In this document: one piece after another, positions 17,667 through 28,146 of the stretch
How positions within the stretch are numbered: the first letter of the stretch is position 1
Layout of the letters: every line of letters begins with the position of its first letter
From: Pseudomonas fluorescens
GTDB lineage: Bacteria > Pseudomonadota > Gammaproteobacteria > Pseudomonadales > Pseudomonadaceae
DNA: 64,000 nucleotides
Direction of reading: 5' to 3'
Assembly (NCBI RefSeq): GCF_000967965.1
Contig: NZ_LACC01000011.1
Location: forward strand, 248,001 to 312,000
Program-made: the position numbers and the translations under genes
Notes under the pieces: generated by a model
The model's database searches: none
What the model was told of the DNA's origin: nothing
The model's input: only the letters and a program-made list of their open reading frames with translations

Positions 17667-19043
17667 TTACACGGTATGCAGGTACCAGTTGTACTCGAGG
17701 TCGGAGATGGAGTGTTCGAACTCCTCCAGCTCGCTCTCTTTACAGGCCACGAAGATATCGATGTATTTCGGATCGATGTACTTGGCCATGACTTCGCTGT
17801 CGTCCAGCTCGCGCAGTGCATCGCGCAGGTTGTTCGGCAGGCTCTGCTCGTTCTGCTCGTAGCTGTTGCCTTCCACTGGGGCGCCAGGCTCGATCTGATT
17901 GGTCAGACCGTGGTGCACCCCTGCCAGGACCGAAGCCATCAGCAGGTACGGGTTGGCATCGGCGCCGGCTACACGATGCTCGATGCGCACGGCGTCGGAG
18001 GAACCGGTCGGAACGCGAATCGCCACCGTGCGGTTATCCAGGCCCCAGCACGGCGAGTTCGGCACGTAGAACTGTGCGCCGAAACGACGGTAGGAGTTGA
18101 CGTTCGGGCAGAGGAAGGCCATCTGCGCCGGTAGGGTCTCGAGCACACCGCCGATCGCGTGACGCAGTGCGGCGTTCTGCTCGGGATCCTCACTGGCAAA
18201 AATGTTCTTGCCGTCTTTGTCGAGAATCGAGATGTGCACGTGCAGACCATTACCCGCCTGGCCTGGGTAAGGCTTGGCCATGAAGGTGGTGTCCATTTCA
18301 TGGTCGTAGGCGATGTTCTTGATCAGGCGCTTGAGCAGGACCGCGTAGTCGCAGGCCTTGATCGGGTCAGCCACGTGGTGCAGGTTCACTTCGAACTGCG
18401 CCGGGGCACTTTCCTTGACGATGGCGTCGGCCGGAATACCTTGCTCTTTTGCACCTTCCAGAATGTCCTGGAGGCAGTCGACGTATTCGTCGAGGTCGTC
18501 GATCAGGTAGACCTGAGTCGAGTGCGGACGTTTGCCGGAAACCGGCGAGCGAGGTGGTTGCGGACGACCGTTCACGTTCTCCTGGTCGATCAGGTAGAAC
18601 TCCAGTTCGAACGCGGCGCAGATGGTCAGGCCCATTTCGTCGAACTTGCGTACCACATTGGCCAGCACTTCACGCGGGTCGGCGAAGAATGGCTCGCCTT
18701 CGAGTTCGTGCATGGTCATCAGCAGTTGCGCGGTCGGGCGCTTCTGCCATGGCTCATTGCATAGGGTATCGGGGATTGGATAGCAGATTCGGTCAGCATC
18801 ACCGATGTCCAGGCCCAGGCCGGTGCTTTCCACCGTCGAGCCATTGATATCCAGAGCAAATAAAGAGGCCGGCAGGTTGATGCCTTTCTCGTAAACCTTG
18901 TGGAGGCTGGTGCGTTCAATGCGCTTGCCGCGCACCACACCATTCATATCCGCAATCAGAAGGTCAACGTACAGAACCTCAGGATGTTCCTTAAGGAACG
19001 CGTTCGCTTCGTTAAGCTGAACGGCACGCGGGGGTACCGACAT
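17667..19043 (-). CDS. spuI: gamma-glutamylpolyamine synthetase (glutamine synthetase family)
   Basis: A 458-residue glutamine-synthetase-fold ligase. GS-family motifs are visible: NGVVRGKRIERTSL near the N-terminus, AAFELEFYLI (metal glutamates), MAKPYPGQAGNGLHVHISI (the GAGxHxHxS-like ATP/glutamate site) and NRTVAIRVPTGSSDAVRIEH. In Pseudomonas, enzymes of this group (SpuI/PauA, like E. coli PuuA) ligate glutamate to polyamines rather than ammonia. Supporting context: it is divergent from spuB and the whole SpuCDEFGH locus. The 667-bp gap between spuI and spuB contains the decayed spuA. Polyamine preference among putrescine, cadaverine and spermidine is not readable. Confidence 0.92.
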   Translation of the reverse strand: MSVPPRAVQLNEANAFLKEHPEVLYVDLLIADMNGVVRGKRIERTSLHKVYEKGINLPASLFALDINGSTVESTGLGLDIGDADRICYPIPDTLCNEPWQKRPTAQLLMTMHELEGEPFFADPREVLANVVRKFDEMGLTICAAFELEFYLIDQENVNGRPQPPRSPVSGKRPHSTQVYLIDDLDEYVDCLQDILEGAKEQGIPADAIVKESAPAQFEVNLHHVADPIKACDYAVLLKRLIKNIAYDHEMDTTFMAKPYPGQAGNGLHVHISILDKDGKNIFASEDPEQNAALRHAIGGVLETLPAQMAFLCPNVNSYRRFGAQFYVPNSPCWGLDNRTVAIRVPTGSSDAVRIEHRVAGADANPYLLMASVLAGVHHGLTNQIEPGAPVEGNSYEQNEQSLPNNLRDALRELDDSEVMAKYIDPKYIDIFVACKESELEEFEHSISDLEYNWYLHTV

Positions 19044-19321
19044 GATGCAACACCTTTGTTGTTAAAAATATCAATCATTGATCTTTTCAGATTCCAGTCA
19101 ACCCGAACGGCATGCCGAAGTCAAGCGAGGCCTTTTTTGCCCTAAAAAAGCGCCCGTGTGGCTTTTTTGAGGCACTTTGGGGCGTTTTTATGCCCTTGAC
19201 CTCTATGGCGCCCGCAGGCTTGAGCGGGCCGTGTTGTATTTTTTACGGGGGTGTTGTGTAAAAAAATGAACAAGGCTAAGCTCGAATCAAACCCATAACA
19301 GCAATAATACCGGGGTGCTTC
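19044..19321. promoter_or_regulatory. divergent spuI/spu upstream region
   Basis: A 278-bp gene-free stretch between the spuI start and the spuA remnant. It is rich in A and T runs, including an imperfect inverted repeat (AAAAAAGCGCCC near 19144 and GGGGCGTTTTT near 19179) and AT-rich blocks near spuI and at 19235-19270. It probably holds the promoters for both directions; no specific regulator site could be assigned. Confidence 0.4.
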
Positions 19322-19672
19322 ATGTCTCGCCTGCCGATAATCGGCGTCACCGACTGCTCAAGACAGGTCGGTCGGCATGTTAATCACATCAGTGATGACA
19401 CGTCCGTCCGTTCCGTGGCCTCAGCGGTTCTGGTGATCCTCCCATCCGTGACGGTTCGACCGTCCCCGTCCGATATTCTGGACGGTCGCGATGGCACCCC
19501 CATTACGGTTACTCCATTCAATATAGAACCGATTCACAATAGCGGCCTGACCATCGTTCAGGGCACCGCTCGCGATTCTGCACGCCCGGCCTCTGCAGCC
19601 GTGTCGGCAAGCACGATAATCTGCCGCGCAAACGCTCTACAACGCGACGCCGATGCGTCAAACAACGCCTGA
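19322..19672 (+). pseudogene. spuA: decayed remnant of spuA (gamma-glutamyl-GABA hydrolase)
   Basis: A 116-codon open frame starting MSRLPIIGVTDCSRQVGRHV, which reads as a heavily substituted SpuA/PuuD N-terminus. SpuA proteins start MSRLPLIGVT and continue with an HISGDKYxRAV segment, an LPS..PPSDILDALDG segment, SNIEPxHYxG and PGTxHDPARD. The frame here preserves HIS-D, VR-VA, ILPSV, PSDILDG-DG, FNIEPIHNSG and QGTARDSAR in that order. A trace of the nucleophile motif GICRG may survive as IICRA near residue 100, but the frame then stops, about 130 residues short of the family length (about 250), without the catalytic His-Glu region. Position between spuI and spuB is exactly where P. aeruginosa has spuA. 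The alignment is from memory. Confidence 0.8.
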
Positions 19673-19710
19673 CCTTAAAAGGGTCGGACAACTCAAGCCT
19701 AGAGGCATTT

Positions 19711-21069
19711 ATGAGTAACAACCTCGACCAGCTCACCGATTGGTTGAAAAACCACAAGATCACAGAAGTCGAATGCATGATCGCCGACTTGACCGGGATT
19801 ACCCGGGGCAAGATTTCGCCGACCAACAAATTCATCGCCGAAAAAGGCATGCGTCTGCCAGAAAGCGTGCTGTTGCAGACAGTGACCGGCGATTACGTCG
19901 AAGACGACATCTATTACGAACTGCTCGACCCGGCCGACATCGACATGATCTGCCGCCCCGACCAGAGCGCGGTGTACCTGGTGCCGTGGGCCATCGAGCC
20001 GACCGCCATCGTCATCCACGATACCTACGACAAGCAAGGCAACCCGATCGAGTTGTCGCCGCGCAACGTGCTCAAGAAAGTCCTGAAACTCTATACCGAC
20101 AAAGGCTGGCAGCCGATCGTGGCGCCGGAAATGGAGTTTTACCTGACCAAGCGCAGTGACGACCCGGACTACCCGTTGCAGCCGCCGATCGGCCGCTCCG
20201 GTCGCCCGGAAACCGGTCGTCAGTCGTTCTCCATTGAAGCGGCGAACGAATTCGATCCGCTGTTCGAAGACGTCTACGACTGGTGTGAACTGCAGGACCT
20301 GGACCTCGATACGCTGATCCACGAGGACGGCACGGCGCAGATGGAAATCAACTTCCGTCACGGTGATGCCCTGTCCCTGGCCGACCAGATCCTGGTGTTC
20401 AAGCGCACCATGCGCGAGGCCGCGCTCAAGCACAACGTCGCTGCGACCTTCATGGCCAAGCCGATGACCGGCGAGCCGGGCAGTGCCATGCACTTGCACC
20501 AGAGCATCATCGACATCGAGACCGGCAAGAACATCTTCTCTAATGAAGACGGGACCATGAGCCAGCTGTTCCTGCACCACATCGGTGGCCTGCAGAAACT
20601 CATTCCCGAGCTGTTGCCGCTGTTCGCACCCAACGTCAACTCGTTCCGCCGCTTCCTGCCGGACACCTCGGCGCCGGTGAACGTGGAGTGGGGCGAAGAG
20701 AACCGCACCGTGGGCCTGCGGGTGCCGGATGCGGGGCCGCAAAACCGTCGGGTGGAAAACCGCCTGCCGGGCGCCGATGCCAACCCGTACCTGGCGATTG
20801 CCGCGAGCCTGCTCTGCGGTTACATCGGCATGGTCGAAGGCCTGAACCCGAGCGCGCCGGTGGTGGGACGTGGCTATGAACGCCGCAACCTGCGCCTGCC
20901 GCTGACCATCGAAGACGCGCTGGAACGCATGGAAAACAGCGCAACCGTCGAGCGGTACCTGGGCAAAAATTTCATCACTGGCTACGTCGCGGTCAAGCGG
21001 GCCGAGCATGAAAACTTCAAGCGCGTGATCAGTTCGTGGGAAAGGGAATTCCTGCTCTTTGCCGTCTGA
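19711..21069 (+). CDS. spuB: gamma-glutamylputrescine synthetase-like enzyme (glutamine synthetase family)
   Basis: A 452-residue GS-family ligase, paralogous to the divergent SpuI. Motifs: ECMIADLTGITRGKISPTNK at the N-terminus, VAPEMEFYLT with the metal-binding glutamates, MAKPMTGEPGSAMHLHQSII as the ATP/glutamate loop and ENRTVGLRVPDAGPQNRRVE. It would attach glutamate to putrescine or a related polyamine in the gamma-glutamylation route. It starts 38 bp after the spuA remnant and is followed by spuC after 59 bp; that gap carries a bulged GC hairpin and a T7 run (21076-21117), which might attenuate transcription. Confidence 0.92.
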   Translation: MSNNLDQLTDWLKNHKITEVECMIADLTGITRGKISPTNKFIAEKGMRLPESVLLQTVTGDYVEDDIYYELLDPADIDMICRPDQSAVYLVPWAIEPTAIVIHDTYDKQGNPIELSPRNVLKKVLKLYTDKGWQPIVAPEMEFYLTKRSDDPDYPLQPPIGRSGRPETGRQSFSIEAANEFDPLFEDVYDWCELQDLDLDTLIHEDGTAQMEINFRHGDALSLADQILVFKRTMREAALKHNVAATFMAKPMTGEPGSAMHLHQSIIDIETGKNIFSNEDGTMSQLFLHHIGGLQKLIPELLPLFAPNVNSFRRFLPDTSAPVNVEWGEENRTVGLRVPDAGPQNRRVENRLPGADANPYLAIAASLLCGYIGMVEGLNPSAPVVGRGYERRNLRLPLTIEDALERMENSATVERYLGKNFITGYVAVKRAEHENFKRVISSWEREFLLFAV

Positions 21070-21128
21070 TACGCCGGGCGTCGCCGCTGTCTGGCGGCGC
21101 CTTCACCTGATTTTTTTAGGAGATTCGT

Positions 21129-22493
21129 ATGACCAGCAACAATCCGCAAACCCGTGAATGGCAAACCCTGAGCAATGATCACCACCTGGCTCCGTTCAGC
21201 GACTTCAAGCAGCTGAAAGAGAAAGGCCCGCGGATCATCACCAACGCCAAGGGTGTTTATCTCTGGGACAGCGAAGGCAACAAGATCCTCGACGGCATGG
21301 CCGGCCTGTGGTGTGTAGCGATTGGTTATGGTCGCGATGAACTGGCCGATGCCGCCAGCAAACAGATGCGCGAACTGCCGTACTACAACCTGTTCTTCCA
21401 GACCGCGCACCCGCCGGTACTGGAGCTGGCCAAGGCCATCGCCGACATCGCGCCGCAAGGCATGAACCATGTGTTCTTCACCGGTTCCGGCTCCGAAGGC
21501 AACGACACCATGCTGCGTATGGTTCGTCACTACTGGGCGATCAAGGGCCAGCCGAACAAGAAAGTCATCATCAGCCGCAAGAACGGCTATCACGGTTCCA
21601 CCGTGGCCGGCGCGAGCCTGGGTGGCATGACGTACATGCACGAACAGGGCGACTTGCCGATCCCGGGCATCGTTCACATTGCCCAGCCGTACTGGTTCGC
21701 CGAAGGCGGCGACATGACCCCGGAAGAATTCGGTATATGGGCGGCCAATCAGCTGGAAGAAAAGATTCTGGAAGTCGGCGTCGACAACGTCGGCGCCTTT
21801 ATTGCCGAGCCGATCCAGGGTGCCGGTGGCGTGATCATTCCGCCAGAGACCTACTGGCCGCGCATCAAGGAAATCCTCGCCAAGTACGACATCCTGTTCG
21901 TGGCTGACGAAGTGATTTGCGGTTTCGGACGTACCGGTGAGTGGTTCGGTGCCGATTTCTACGACCTCAAGCCCGACATGATGACCATCGCCAAGGGCCT
22001 GACCTCGGGCTACATCCCGATGGGCGGCCTGATCGTGCGTGATGAAGTGGTGGACGTGCTCAACGAAGGCGGCGACTTCAACCACGGTTTCACCTACTCC
22101 GGGCACCCGGTGGCGGCGGCTGTGGGGCTGGAAAACATCCGTATCCTGCGCGACGAAAAAATTGTCGAGCGCGTGAAGTCAGAAACGGCACCGTATTTGC
22201 AGAAGCGTCTGCGGGAACTGAACGATCACCCGCTGGTGGGTGAAGTTCGTGGGGTGGGTCTGTTGGGGGCCATCGAACTGGTCCAGGACAAGGCCACGCG
22301 CAAGCGTTACGAAGGCAAGGGCGTCGGCATGATCTGCCGCCAGTTCTGCTTCGATAACGGCCTGATCATGCGCGCCGTCGGCGACACCATGATCATCGCT
22401 CCGCCACTGGTGATTACACCGGCGGAAATCGATGAGCTGGTGACCAAGGCTCGCAAGTGTCTTGACCTGACCCTGAGTGCATTGCAGGGCTAA
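21129..22493 (+). CDS. spuC: putrescine-pyruvate aminotransferase
   Basis: A 454-residue class-III PLP aminotransferase. The PLP lysine is Lys289 in MMTIAKGLTSGYIPMGG. FTGSGSEGNDTMLRMVRHYW binds the cofactor phosphate, and the aspartate of VADEVICGFGRTGEWF contacts the pyridine nitrogen. SpuC in Pseudomonas transfers the amino group of putrescine and other diamines to pyruvate, giving alanine and 4-aminobutyraldehyde. Its place between spuB and the polyamine importer supports this over a beta-alanine or GABA specificity. It is followed by a large intercistronic hairpin. Confidence 0.94.
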   Translation: MTSNNPQTREWQTLSNDHHLAPFSDFKQLKEKGPRIITNAKGVYLWDSEGNKILDGMAGLWCVAIGYGRDELADAASKQMRELPYYNLFFQTAHPPVLELAKAIADIAPQGMNHVFFTGSGSEGNDTMLRMVRHYWAIKGQPNKKVIISRKNGYHGSTVAGASLGGMTYMHEQGDLPIPGIVHIAQPYWFAEGGDMTPEEFGIWAANQLEEKILEVGVDNVGAFIAEPIQGAGGVIIPPETYWPRIKEILAKYDILFVADEVICGFGRTGEWFGADFYDLKPDMMTIAKGLTSGYIPMGGLIVRDEVVDVLNEGGDFNHGFTYSGHPVAAAVGLENIRILRDEKIVERVKSETAPYLQKRLRELNDHPLVGEVRGVGLLGAIELVQDKATRKRYEGKGVGMICRQFCFDNGLIMRAVGDTMIIAPPLVITPAEIDELVTKARKCLDLTLSALQG

Positions 22494-22502
22494 GTGCTAG
22501 GC

Positions 22503-22553
22503 TCTGAGCGGAAGTCCAAAGTTCTACATATGTAGTAGGAACTTTCGCTCAGA
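22503..22553 (+). other. intercistronic stem-loop between spuC and spuD
   Basis: An outer perfect 8-bp stem, TCTGAGCG with CGCTCAGA, encloses a second stem made of AAAGTTCTAC and GTAGGAACTTT with a single bulged G and a 7-base loop. No T tract follows, so it is more likely an mRNA-stability or processing element, or an internal-promoter leader structure, than a terminator. Confidence 0.75.
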
Positions 22554-22681
22554 ACTGTCAGAAAGCATGGCCGTTTCCTTGAAAGACCGATGTGGATCTT
22601 GCCAGACTAGCCGCGGTTCCAGTTGCCCGGGTTCGGTCGCTGAACAAGTGGTTCAAAAAAGAAAAATTTGGAGCATTACGC

Positions 22682-23794
22682 ATGAAGGCACTAGGTAAAA
22701 AGCTCGCTGGCAAGACTCTGCTTGCCATGTCCGTGATGGGTTTGATGGCGGGCGCGGTTCAGGCCGATGACAAAGTACTGCACGTGTACAACTGGTCCGA
22801 CTACATCGCACCGGACACCGTCAAGAAGTTTGAAGACGAGTCGGGCATCAAGGTTGTCTATGACGTCTTCGACAGCAACGAAACCCTGGAAGCCAAGTTG
22901 CTGGCTGGCAAGTCCGGTTACGACATCGTTGTACCGTCGAACAACTTCCTGGCCAAGCAGATCAAGGCCGGCGTCTACCAGAAGCTGGACAAGTCCAAGC
23001 TGCCTAACTGGAAAAACCTGAACACCGACCTGCTCAAGGCTGTTTCCGTGAGCGACCCGGGCAACGAGCACGCCTTCCCGTACATGTGGGGTTCGATCGG
23101 TATCGGCTTCAACGCCGAGAAGGTCAAGGCTGCACTGGGTGCCGACGCACCGGTCGATTCCTGGGACCTGATCTTCAAGCCTGAAAACGCCGCCAAGTTG
23201 AAATCGTGCGGTATCAGCCTGCTGGACTCGCCAACCGAGATGATTCCGGTGGCGTTGCACTATCTGGGCCTGCCAACCGACAGCCAGAAGAAAGAAGACA
23301 TCGACAAGGCTGAAGCGCTGATCATGAAGGTCCGTCCTTCGATCGCCTACTTCCACTCGTCCAAGTACATCTCCGACCTCGCAAACGGCAACATCTGCGT
23401 GGCCGTGGGTTACTCGGGTGACATTTACCAGGCCAAGTCCCGTGCTGCTGAAGCCGGTGACAAGGTGAAAGTCAGCTACAACATTCCGAAAGAAGGTGCA
23501 GGCAGCTTCTACGACATGGTCGCCATCCCTAAAGATGCCGAAAACGTCGAAGGCGCCTACAAGTTCATGACCTTCCTGCAGAAGCCGGAAATCATGGCTG
23601 AAATCACCAACGCCGTGCGTTTCCCGAACGGTAACGCGGCTGCCACTCCACTGGTGGATAAAGACATCACCAGCGACCCGGGCGTTTACCCACCTGCGGA
23701 CGTGTTGGCCAAGCTGTACGCAATTGCCGACTTGCCGGCCGCGACCCAGCGGATCATGACCCGCAGCTGGACCAAGATCAAATCCGGTAAATAA
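22682..23794 (+). CDS. spuD: putrescine ABC transporter periplasmic binding protein
   Basis: A 370-residue PotF-family protein. Signal peptide residues 1-23 or so ([20 protein letters not shown], then MAGAVQA) precede [14 protein letters not shown], the conserved N-terminus whose Trp and Asp line the polyamine pocket. Other conserved pieces are [15 protein letters not shown] and [11 protein letters not shown]. SpuD of P. aeruginosa prefers putrescine. The start at 22682 is supported by GGAG about 9 bases upstream and by the signal peptide; a possible start 30 codons earlier has neither. It is flanked by strong hairpins on both sides, suggesting separate control of message level. Confidence 0.94.
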   Translation: MKALGKKLAGKTLLAMSVMGLMAGAVQADDKVLHVYNWSDYIAPDTVKKFEDESGIKVVYDVFDSNETLEAKLLAGKSGYDIVVPSNNFLAKQIKAGVYQKLDKSKLPNWKNLNTDLLKAVSVSDPGNEHAFPYMWGSIGIGFNAEKVKAALGADAPVDSWDLIFKPENAAKLKSCGISLLDSPTEMIPVALHYLGLPTDSQKKEDIDKAEALIMKVRPSIAYFHSSKYISDLANGNICVAVGYSGDIYQAKSRAAEAGDKVKVSYNIPKEGAGSFYDMVAIPKDAENVEGAYKFMTFLQKPEIMAEITNAVRFPNGNAAATPLVDKDITSDPGVYPPADVLAKLYAIADLPAATQRIMTRSWTKIKSGK

Positions 23795-23811
23795 GCCGGT
23801 TTGATTCAACA

Positions 23812-23848
23812 ACCTGTTGTCGCCACCCGCGCGGTGGCGACAACAGGT
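23812..23848 (+). other. perfect 15-bp stem-loop after spuD
   Basis: ACCTGTTGTCGCCAC pairs perfectly with GTGGCGACAACAGGT around a 7-base loop, 17 bp after the spuD stop. Only a mixed AT stretch follows, so it is probably a partial terminator or a 3'-end stabiliser that raises spuD mRNA over the downstream transporter genes. Confidence 0.8.
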
Positions 23849-23940
23849 GTAATTAAATGACAGAAAGTTTTGCTGGAACGGTTTTTCGAGGGTAAGTTGC
23901 GCGCCGGTTTTGTTGCCGGGCAACCACGGTTGTCATGTAG

Positions 23941-25080
<1,140 letters not shown>

Positions 25081-25153
25081 CTTCAAGGCTCAAACTATCC
25101 AAGGTTGGCTCACCTTGAGCGAACTGCACTCTTTTTTTCTGGGAGTTTCGTAA

Positions 25154-26296
25154 ATGGCAGTTGCCTCCGGCGCCTATAAGAAAGCCCTCGAGGGCGACCA
25201 GCAACCTAAACAGGTGCTGGTCAAAATCGACCGGGTCACGAAGAAGTTCGACGAGACGATTGCCGTGGACGATGTGTCCCTGGAAATCAAGAAAGGCGAA
25301 ATTTTCGCCCTGCTCGGCGGTTCGGGATCGGGCAAATCCACTTTGCTGCGCATGCTCGCAGGTTTCGAACGGCCCACGGAGGGACGCATTTTCCTCGATG
25401 GCGTAGACATCACTGACATGCCGCCCTACGAGCGGCCGATCAACATGATGTTCCAGTCCTACGCCTTGTTCCCGCACATGACCGTGGCGCAGAACATCGC
25501 CTTCGGCCTCAAGCAGGACAAGATCCCGGCCGCTGAAGTCGACGCCCGCGTGGCCGACATGCTCAAGCTGGTACAGATGAGCCAGTACGCCAAGCGCAAG
25601 CCGCATCAGTTGTCCGGTGGTCAGCGTCAGCGTGTGGCCTTGGCCCGTTCCCTGGCCAAGCGTCCGAAGCTGCTGCTACTCGACGAACCGATGGGTGCAC
25701 TGGACAAGAAGCTGCGTTCGCAAATGCAGCTGGAGCTGGTGGAGATCATCGAGCGCGTCGGCGTGACCTGCGTCATGGTGACCCACGACCAGGAAGAGGC
25801 CATGACCATGGCCGAGCGCATCGCGATCATGCACCTGGGCTGGATCGCCCAGATCGGCAGCCCGATCGACATCTACGAAACCCCGACCAGTCGCCTGGTC
25901 TGCGAATTCATCGGTAACGTGAACATCTTCGAAGGCGAAGTGATCGACGACGCCGAAGGCCACGCGATCATTACCTGCAAAGACCTGGATCGCCAGATCT
26001 ACGTCGGCCACGGCATCAGCACTTCGGTGCAGGACAAGTCGGTCACCTACGCGATCCGTCCGGAAAAACTGCTGGTCACCGCCGACATGCCGACCTGTCA
26101 GTACAACTGGTCCAGCGGCAAGGTGCATGACATCGCCTACCTGGGCGGGCACTCGGTGTTCTACGTCGAACTGCCAAGCGGCAAGCTGGTGCAGTCGTTC
26201 GTGGCCAACGCTGAGCGCCGCGGGCAGCGTCCGACCTGGGGTGATCAGGTCTACGTGTACTGGGAAGACGATAGCGGCGTGGTACTTCGCTCATGA
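25154..26296 (+). CDS. spuF: polyamine ABC transporter ATP-binding protein
   Basis: A 380-residue PotA/PotG-type ATPase. Walker A is GGSGSGKST with Lys61, the Q-loop is MMFQSYALFPHMTVAQNIAF, the signature is LSGGQRQRVALARSL, Walker B is LLLLDEPMGALD, and a C-terminal TOBE regulatory domain runs from about residue 280. It energises polyamine uptake through SpuG and SpuH. Its stop overlaps the spuG start (ATGA). Confidence 0.96.
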   Translation: MAVASGAYKKALEGDQQPKQVLVKIDRVTKKFDETIAVDDVSLEIKKGEIFALLGGSGSGKSTLLRMLAGFERPTEGRIFLDGVDITDMPPYERPINMMFQSYALFPHMTVAQNIAFGLKQDKIPAAEVDARVADMLKLVQMSQYAKRKPHQLSGGQRQRVALARSLAKRPKLLLLDEPMGALDKKLRSQMQLELVEIIERVGVTCVMVTHDQEEAMTMAERIAIMHLGWIAQIGSPIDIYETPTSRLVCEFIGNVNIFEGEVIDDAEGHAIITCKDLDRQIYVGHGISTSVQDKSVTYAIRPEKLLVTADMPTCQYNWSSGKVHDIAYLGGHSVFYVELPSGKLVQSFVANAERRGQRPTWGDQVYVYWEDDSGVVLRS

Positions 26297-27213
26297 ACAT
26301 GCGCAAACTCAAACGCCGTCTCAATCGAATAATTCCCGGTGGCCGTCAAATGGTCATCGGGGTTCCCTTCATCTGGCTGTTCCTGTTCTTCATGCTGCCG
26401 TTCTTCATCGTTCTGAAGATCAGCTTCGCCGAAGCGGACGTGGCCATTCCGCCCTATACCGAAATCTACAGCTACGCCGAGCAGAAGCTGCAGTTGCTGC
26501 TTAACCTGGGCAACTACGCGATGCTGGCCGGTGACGAGTTGTACATCGCCGCTTATCTCGGCTCGTTGAAGATGGCGCTTTTCAGCACCATCCTTTGCCT
26601 GCTGATCGGCTACCCGATGGCCTACGGTATCTCCGTTGCCCGCAAGGAAGTGCAGACGGTGCTGGTGCTGCTGATCATGATGCCGACCTGGACCGCGATC
26701 CTGATCCGCGTTTACGCGTGGATGGGCATCCTCAGCAACAACGGCCTGCTCAACGGTTTCCTGATGAGCATGGGCTGGATCGACGAACCGCTGCAGATCC
26801 TCAACACCAACCTGGCGGTCTACATCGGCGTGGTTTATTCCTACCTGCCGTTCATGATTCTGCCGCTGTACGCCAACCTGGTGAAACACGACCATAGCCT
26901 GTTGGAGGCTGCATCGGACCTGGGTTCGAGCACGTTCAACAGCTTCTGGAAAATCACCGTGCCGCTGTCGAAAAACGGCATTATCGCAGGCGCAATGCTG
27001 GTGTTCATCCCGGTGGTGGGCGAGTTCGTGATCCCGGAACTGCTCGGCGGTCCGGAAACCCTGATGATCGGTAAAGTGCTCTGGCAAGAGTTCTTTAACA
27101 ACCGTGACTGGCCGGTGGCGTCTGCCCTGGCGGTGGTGATGCTGGCGATCCTGATTGTGCCGATCATCCTGTTCAACCGCAGTCAGGCCAAGGAAATGGA
27201 GGGTAGAGAATGA
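26293..27213 (+). CDS. spuG: polyamine ABC transporter permease (PotB/PotH type)
   Basis: A 306-residue inner-membrane permease with six predicted helices, the first around residues 20-40 (MVIGVPFIWLFLFFMLPFFI). The cytoplasmic EAA loop is LLEAASDLGSSTFNSFWKIT. It pairs with SpuH to form the channel. Both ends overlap neighbouring genes by ATGA, the mark of tight translational coupling. Confidence 0.95.
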   Translation: MNMRKLKRRLNRIIPGGRQMVIGVPFIWLFLFFMLPFFIVLKISFAEADVAIPPYTEIYSYAEQKLQLLLNLGNYAMLAGDELYIAAYLGSLKMALFSTILCLLIGYPMAYGISVARKEVQTVLVLLIMMPTWTAILIRVYAWMGILSNNGLLNGFLMSMGWIDEPLQILNTNLAVYIGVVYSYLPFMILPLYANLVKHDHSLLEAASDLGSSTFNSFWKITVPLSKNGIIAGAMLVFIPVVGEFVIPELLGGPETLMIGKVLWQEFFNNRDWPVASALAVVMLAILIVPIILFNRSQAKEMEGRE

Positions 27214-28100
27214 AGCGCTTCCGTTTCTCCAGCCTGATGCTGGTACTGGGTCTGTTGTTCATCTACCTGCCGATGCTGATCCTGGTGATCTACTCGTTCA
27301 ATGCCTCCAAGCTGGTGACGGTGTGGGGTGGTTGGTCGATCAAGTGGTACGTCGGCCTGCTCGACAACACCCAGCTGATGGGCTCGGTGGTGCGTTCGCT
27401 CGAAATCGCCTGCTACACGGCGGTGGCGGCGGTGGCGCTGGGTACACTGGCGGCGTTCGTCCTGACGCGCATTACCCGCTTCAAGGGCCGTACCCTGTTC
27501 GGTGGCCTGGTGACTGCGCCGTTGGTGATGCCTGAGGTGATCACCGGTCTGTCGCTGTTGCTGCTGTTCGTGGCCATGGCGCAGATGATCGGCTGGCCGC
27601 AGGAACGCGGTATCGTCACCATCTGGATCGCCCACACCACGTTCTGTGCGGCCTATGTGGCGGTGGTGGTCTCGGCGCGCTTGCGCGAGCTGGACCTGTC
27701 CATCGAAGAGGCGGCCATGGACCTCGGTGCACGGCCGTGGAAGGTGTTCTTCCTGATCACCATCCCGATGATTGCGCCATCGCTGGCGGCGGGCGGCATG
27801 ATGTCCTTCGCGTTGTCGCTGGATGACCTGGTGTTGGCGAGCTTCGTGTCGGGCCCGGGTTCAACGACCCTGCCGATGGAAGTGTTCTCGGCGGTGCGTC
27901 TGGGCGTGAAGCCCGAGATCAACGCCGTGGCCAGCCTGATCCTGTTGGCAGTGTCGATCGTGACCTTCATGGTCTGGTTCTTCAGTCGTCGCGCCGAAGA
28001 AAGCCGTCGTCGTGCGATCCAGCAGGCGATCGAGGAAGCAGCAGCCGACTCGTGGAAGCAACCGGACGTGCGTCGCGCGCAGGCACCGGAAGCGGCTTGA
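27210..28100 (+). CDS. spuH: polyamine ABC transporter permease (PotC/PotI type)
   Basis: A 296-residue partner permease. Helices begin at residue 8 (LMLVLGLLFIYLPMLILVIY) and the EAA loop is IEEAAMDLGARPWKVFFLIT. The C-terminus is a charged, Arg-rich cytoplasmic tail. It is the last gene of the spu series; a REPIN follows after about 45 bp. Confidence 0.95.
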   Translation: MKRFRFSSLMLVLGLLFIYLPMLILVIYSFNASKLVTVWGGWSIKWYVGLLDNTQLMGSVVRSLEIACYTAVAAVALGTLAAFVLTRITRFKGRTLFGGLVTAPLVMPEVITGLSLLLLFVAMAQMIGWPQERGIVTIWIAHTTFCAAYVAVVVSARLRELDLSIEEAAMDLGARPWKVFFLITIPMIAPSLAAGGMMSFALSLDDLVLASFVSGPGSTTLPMEVFSAVRLGVKPEINAVASLILLAVSIVTFMVWFFSRRAEESRRRAIQQAIEEAAADSWKQPDVRRAQAPEAA

Positions 28101-28146
28101 GCAATGCCGGATTGACCTCATTATCGAGTTCAACCCAAGTCCAAAA

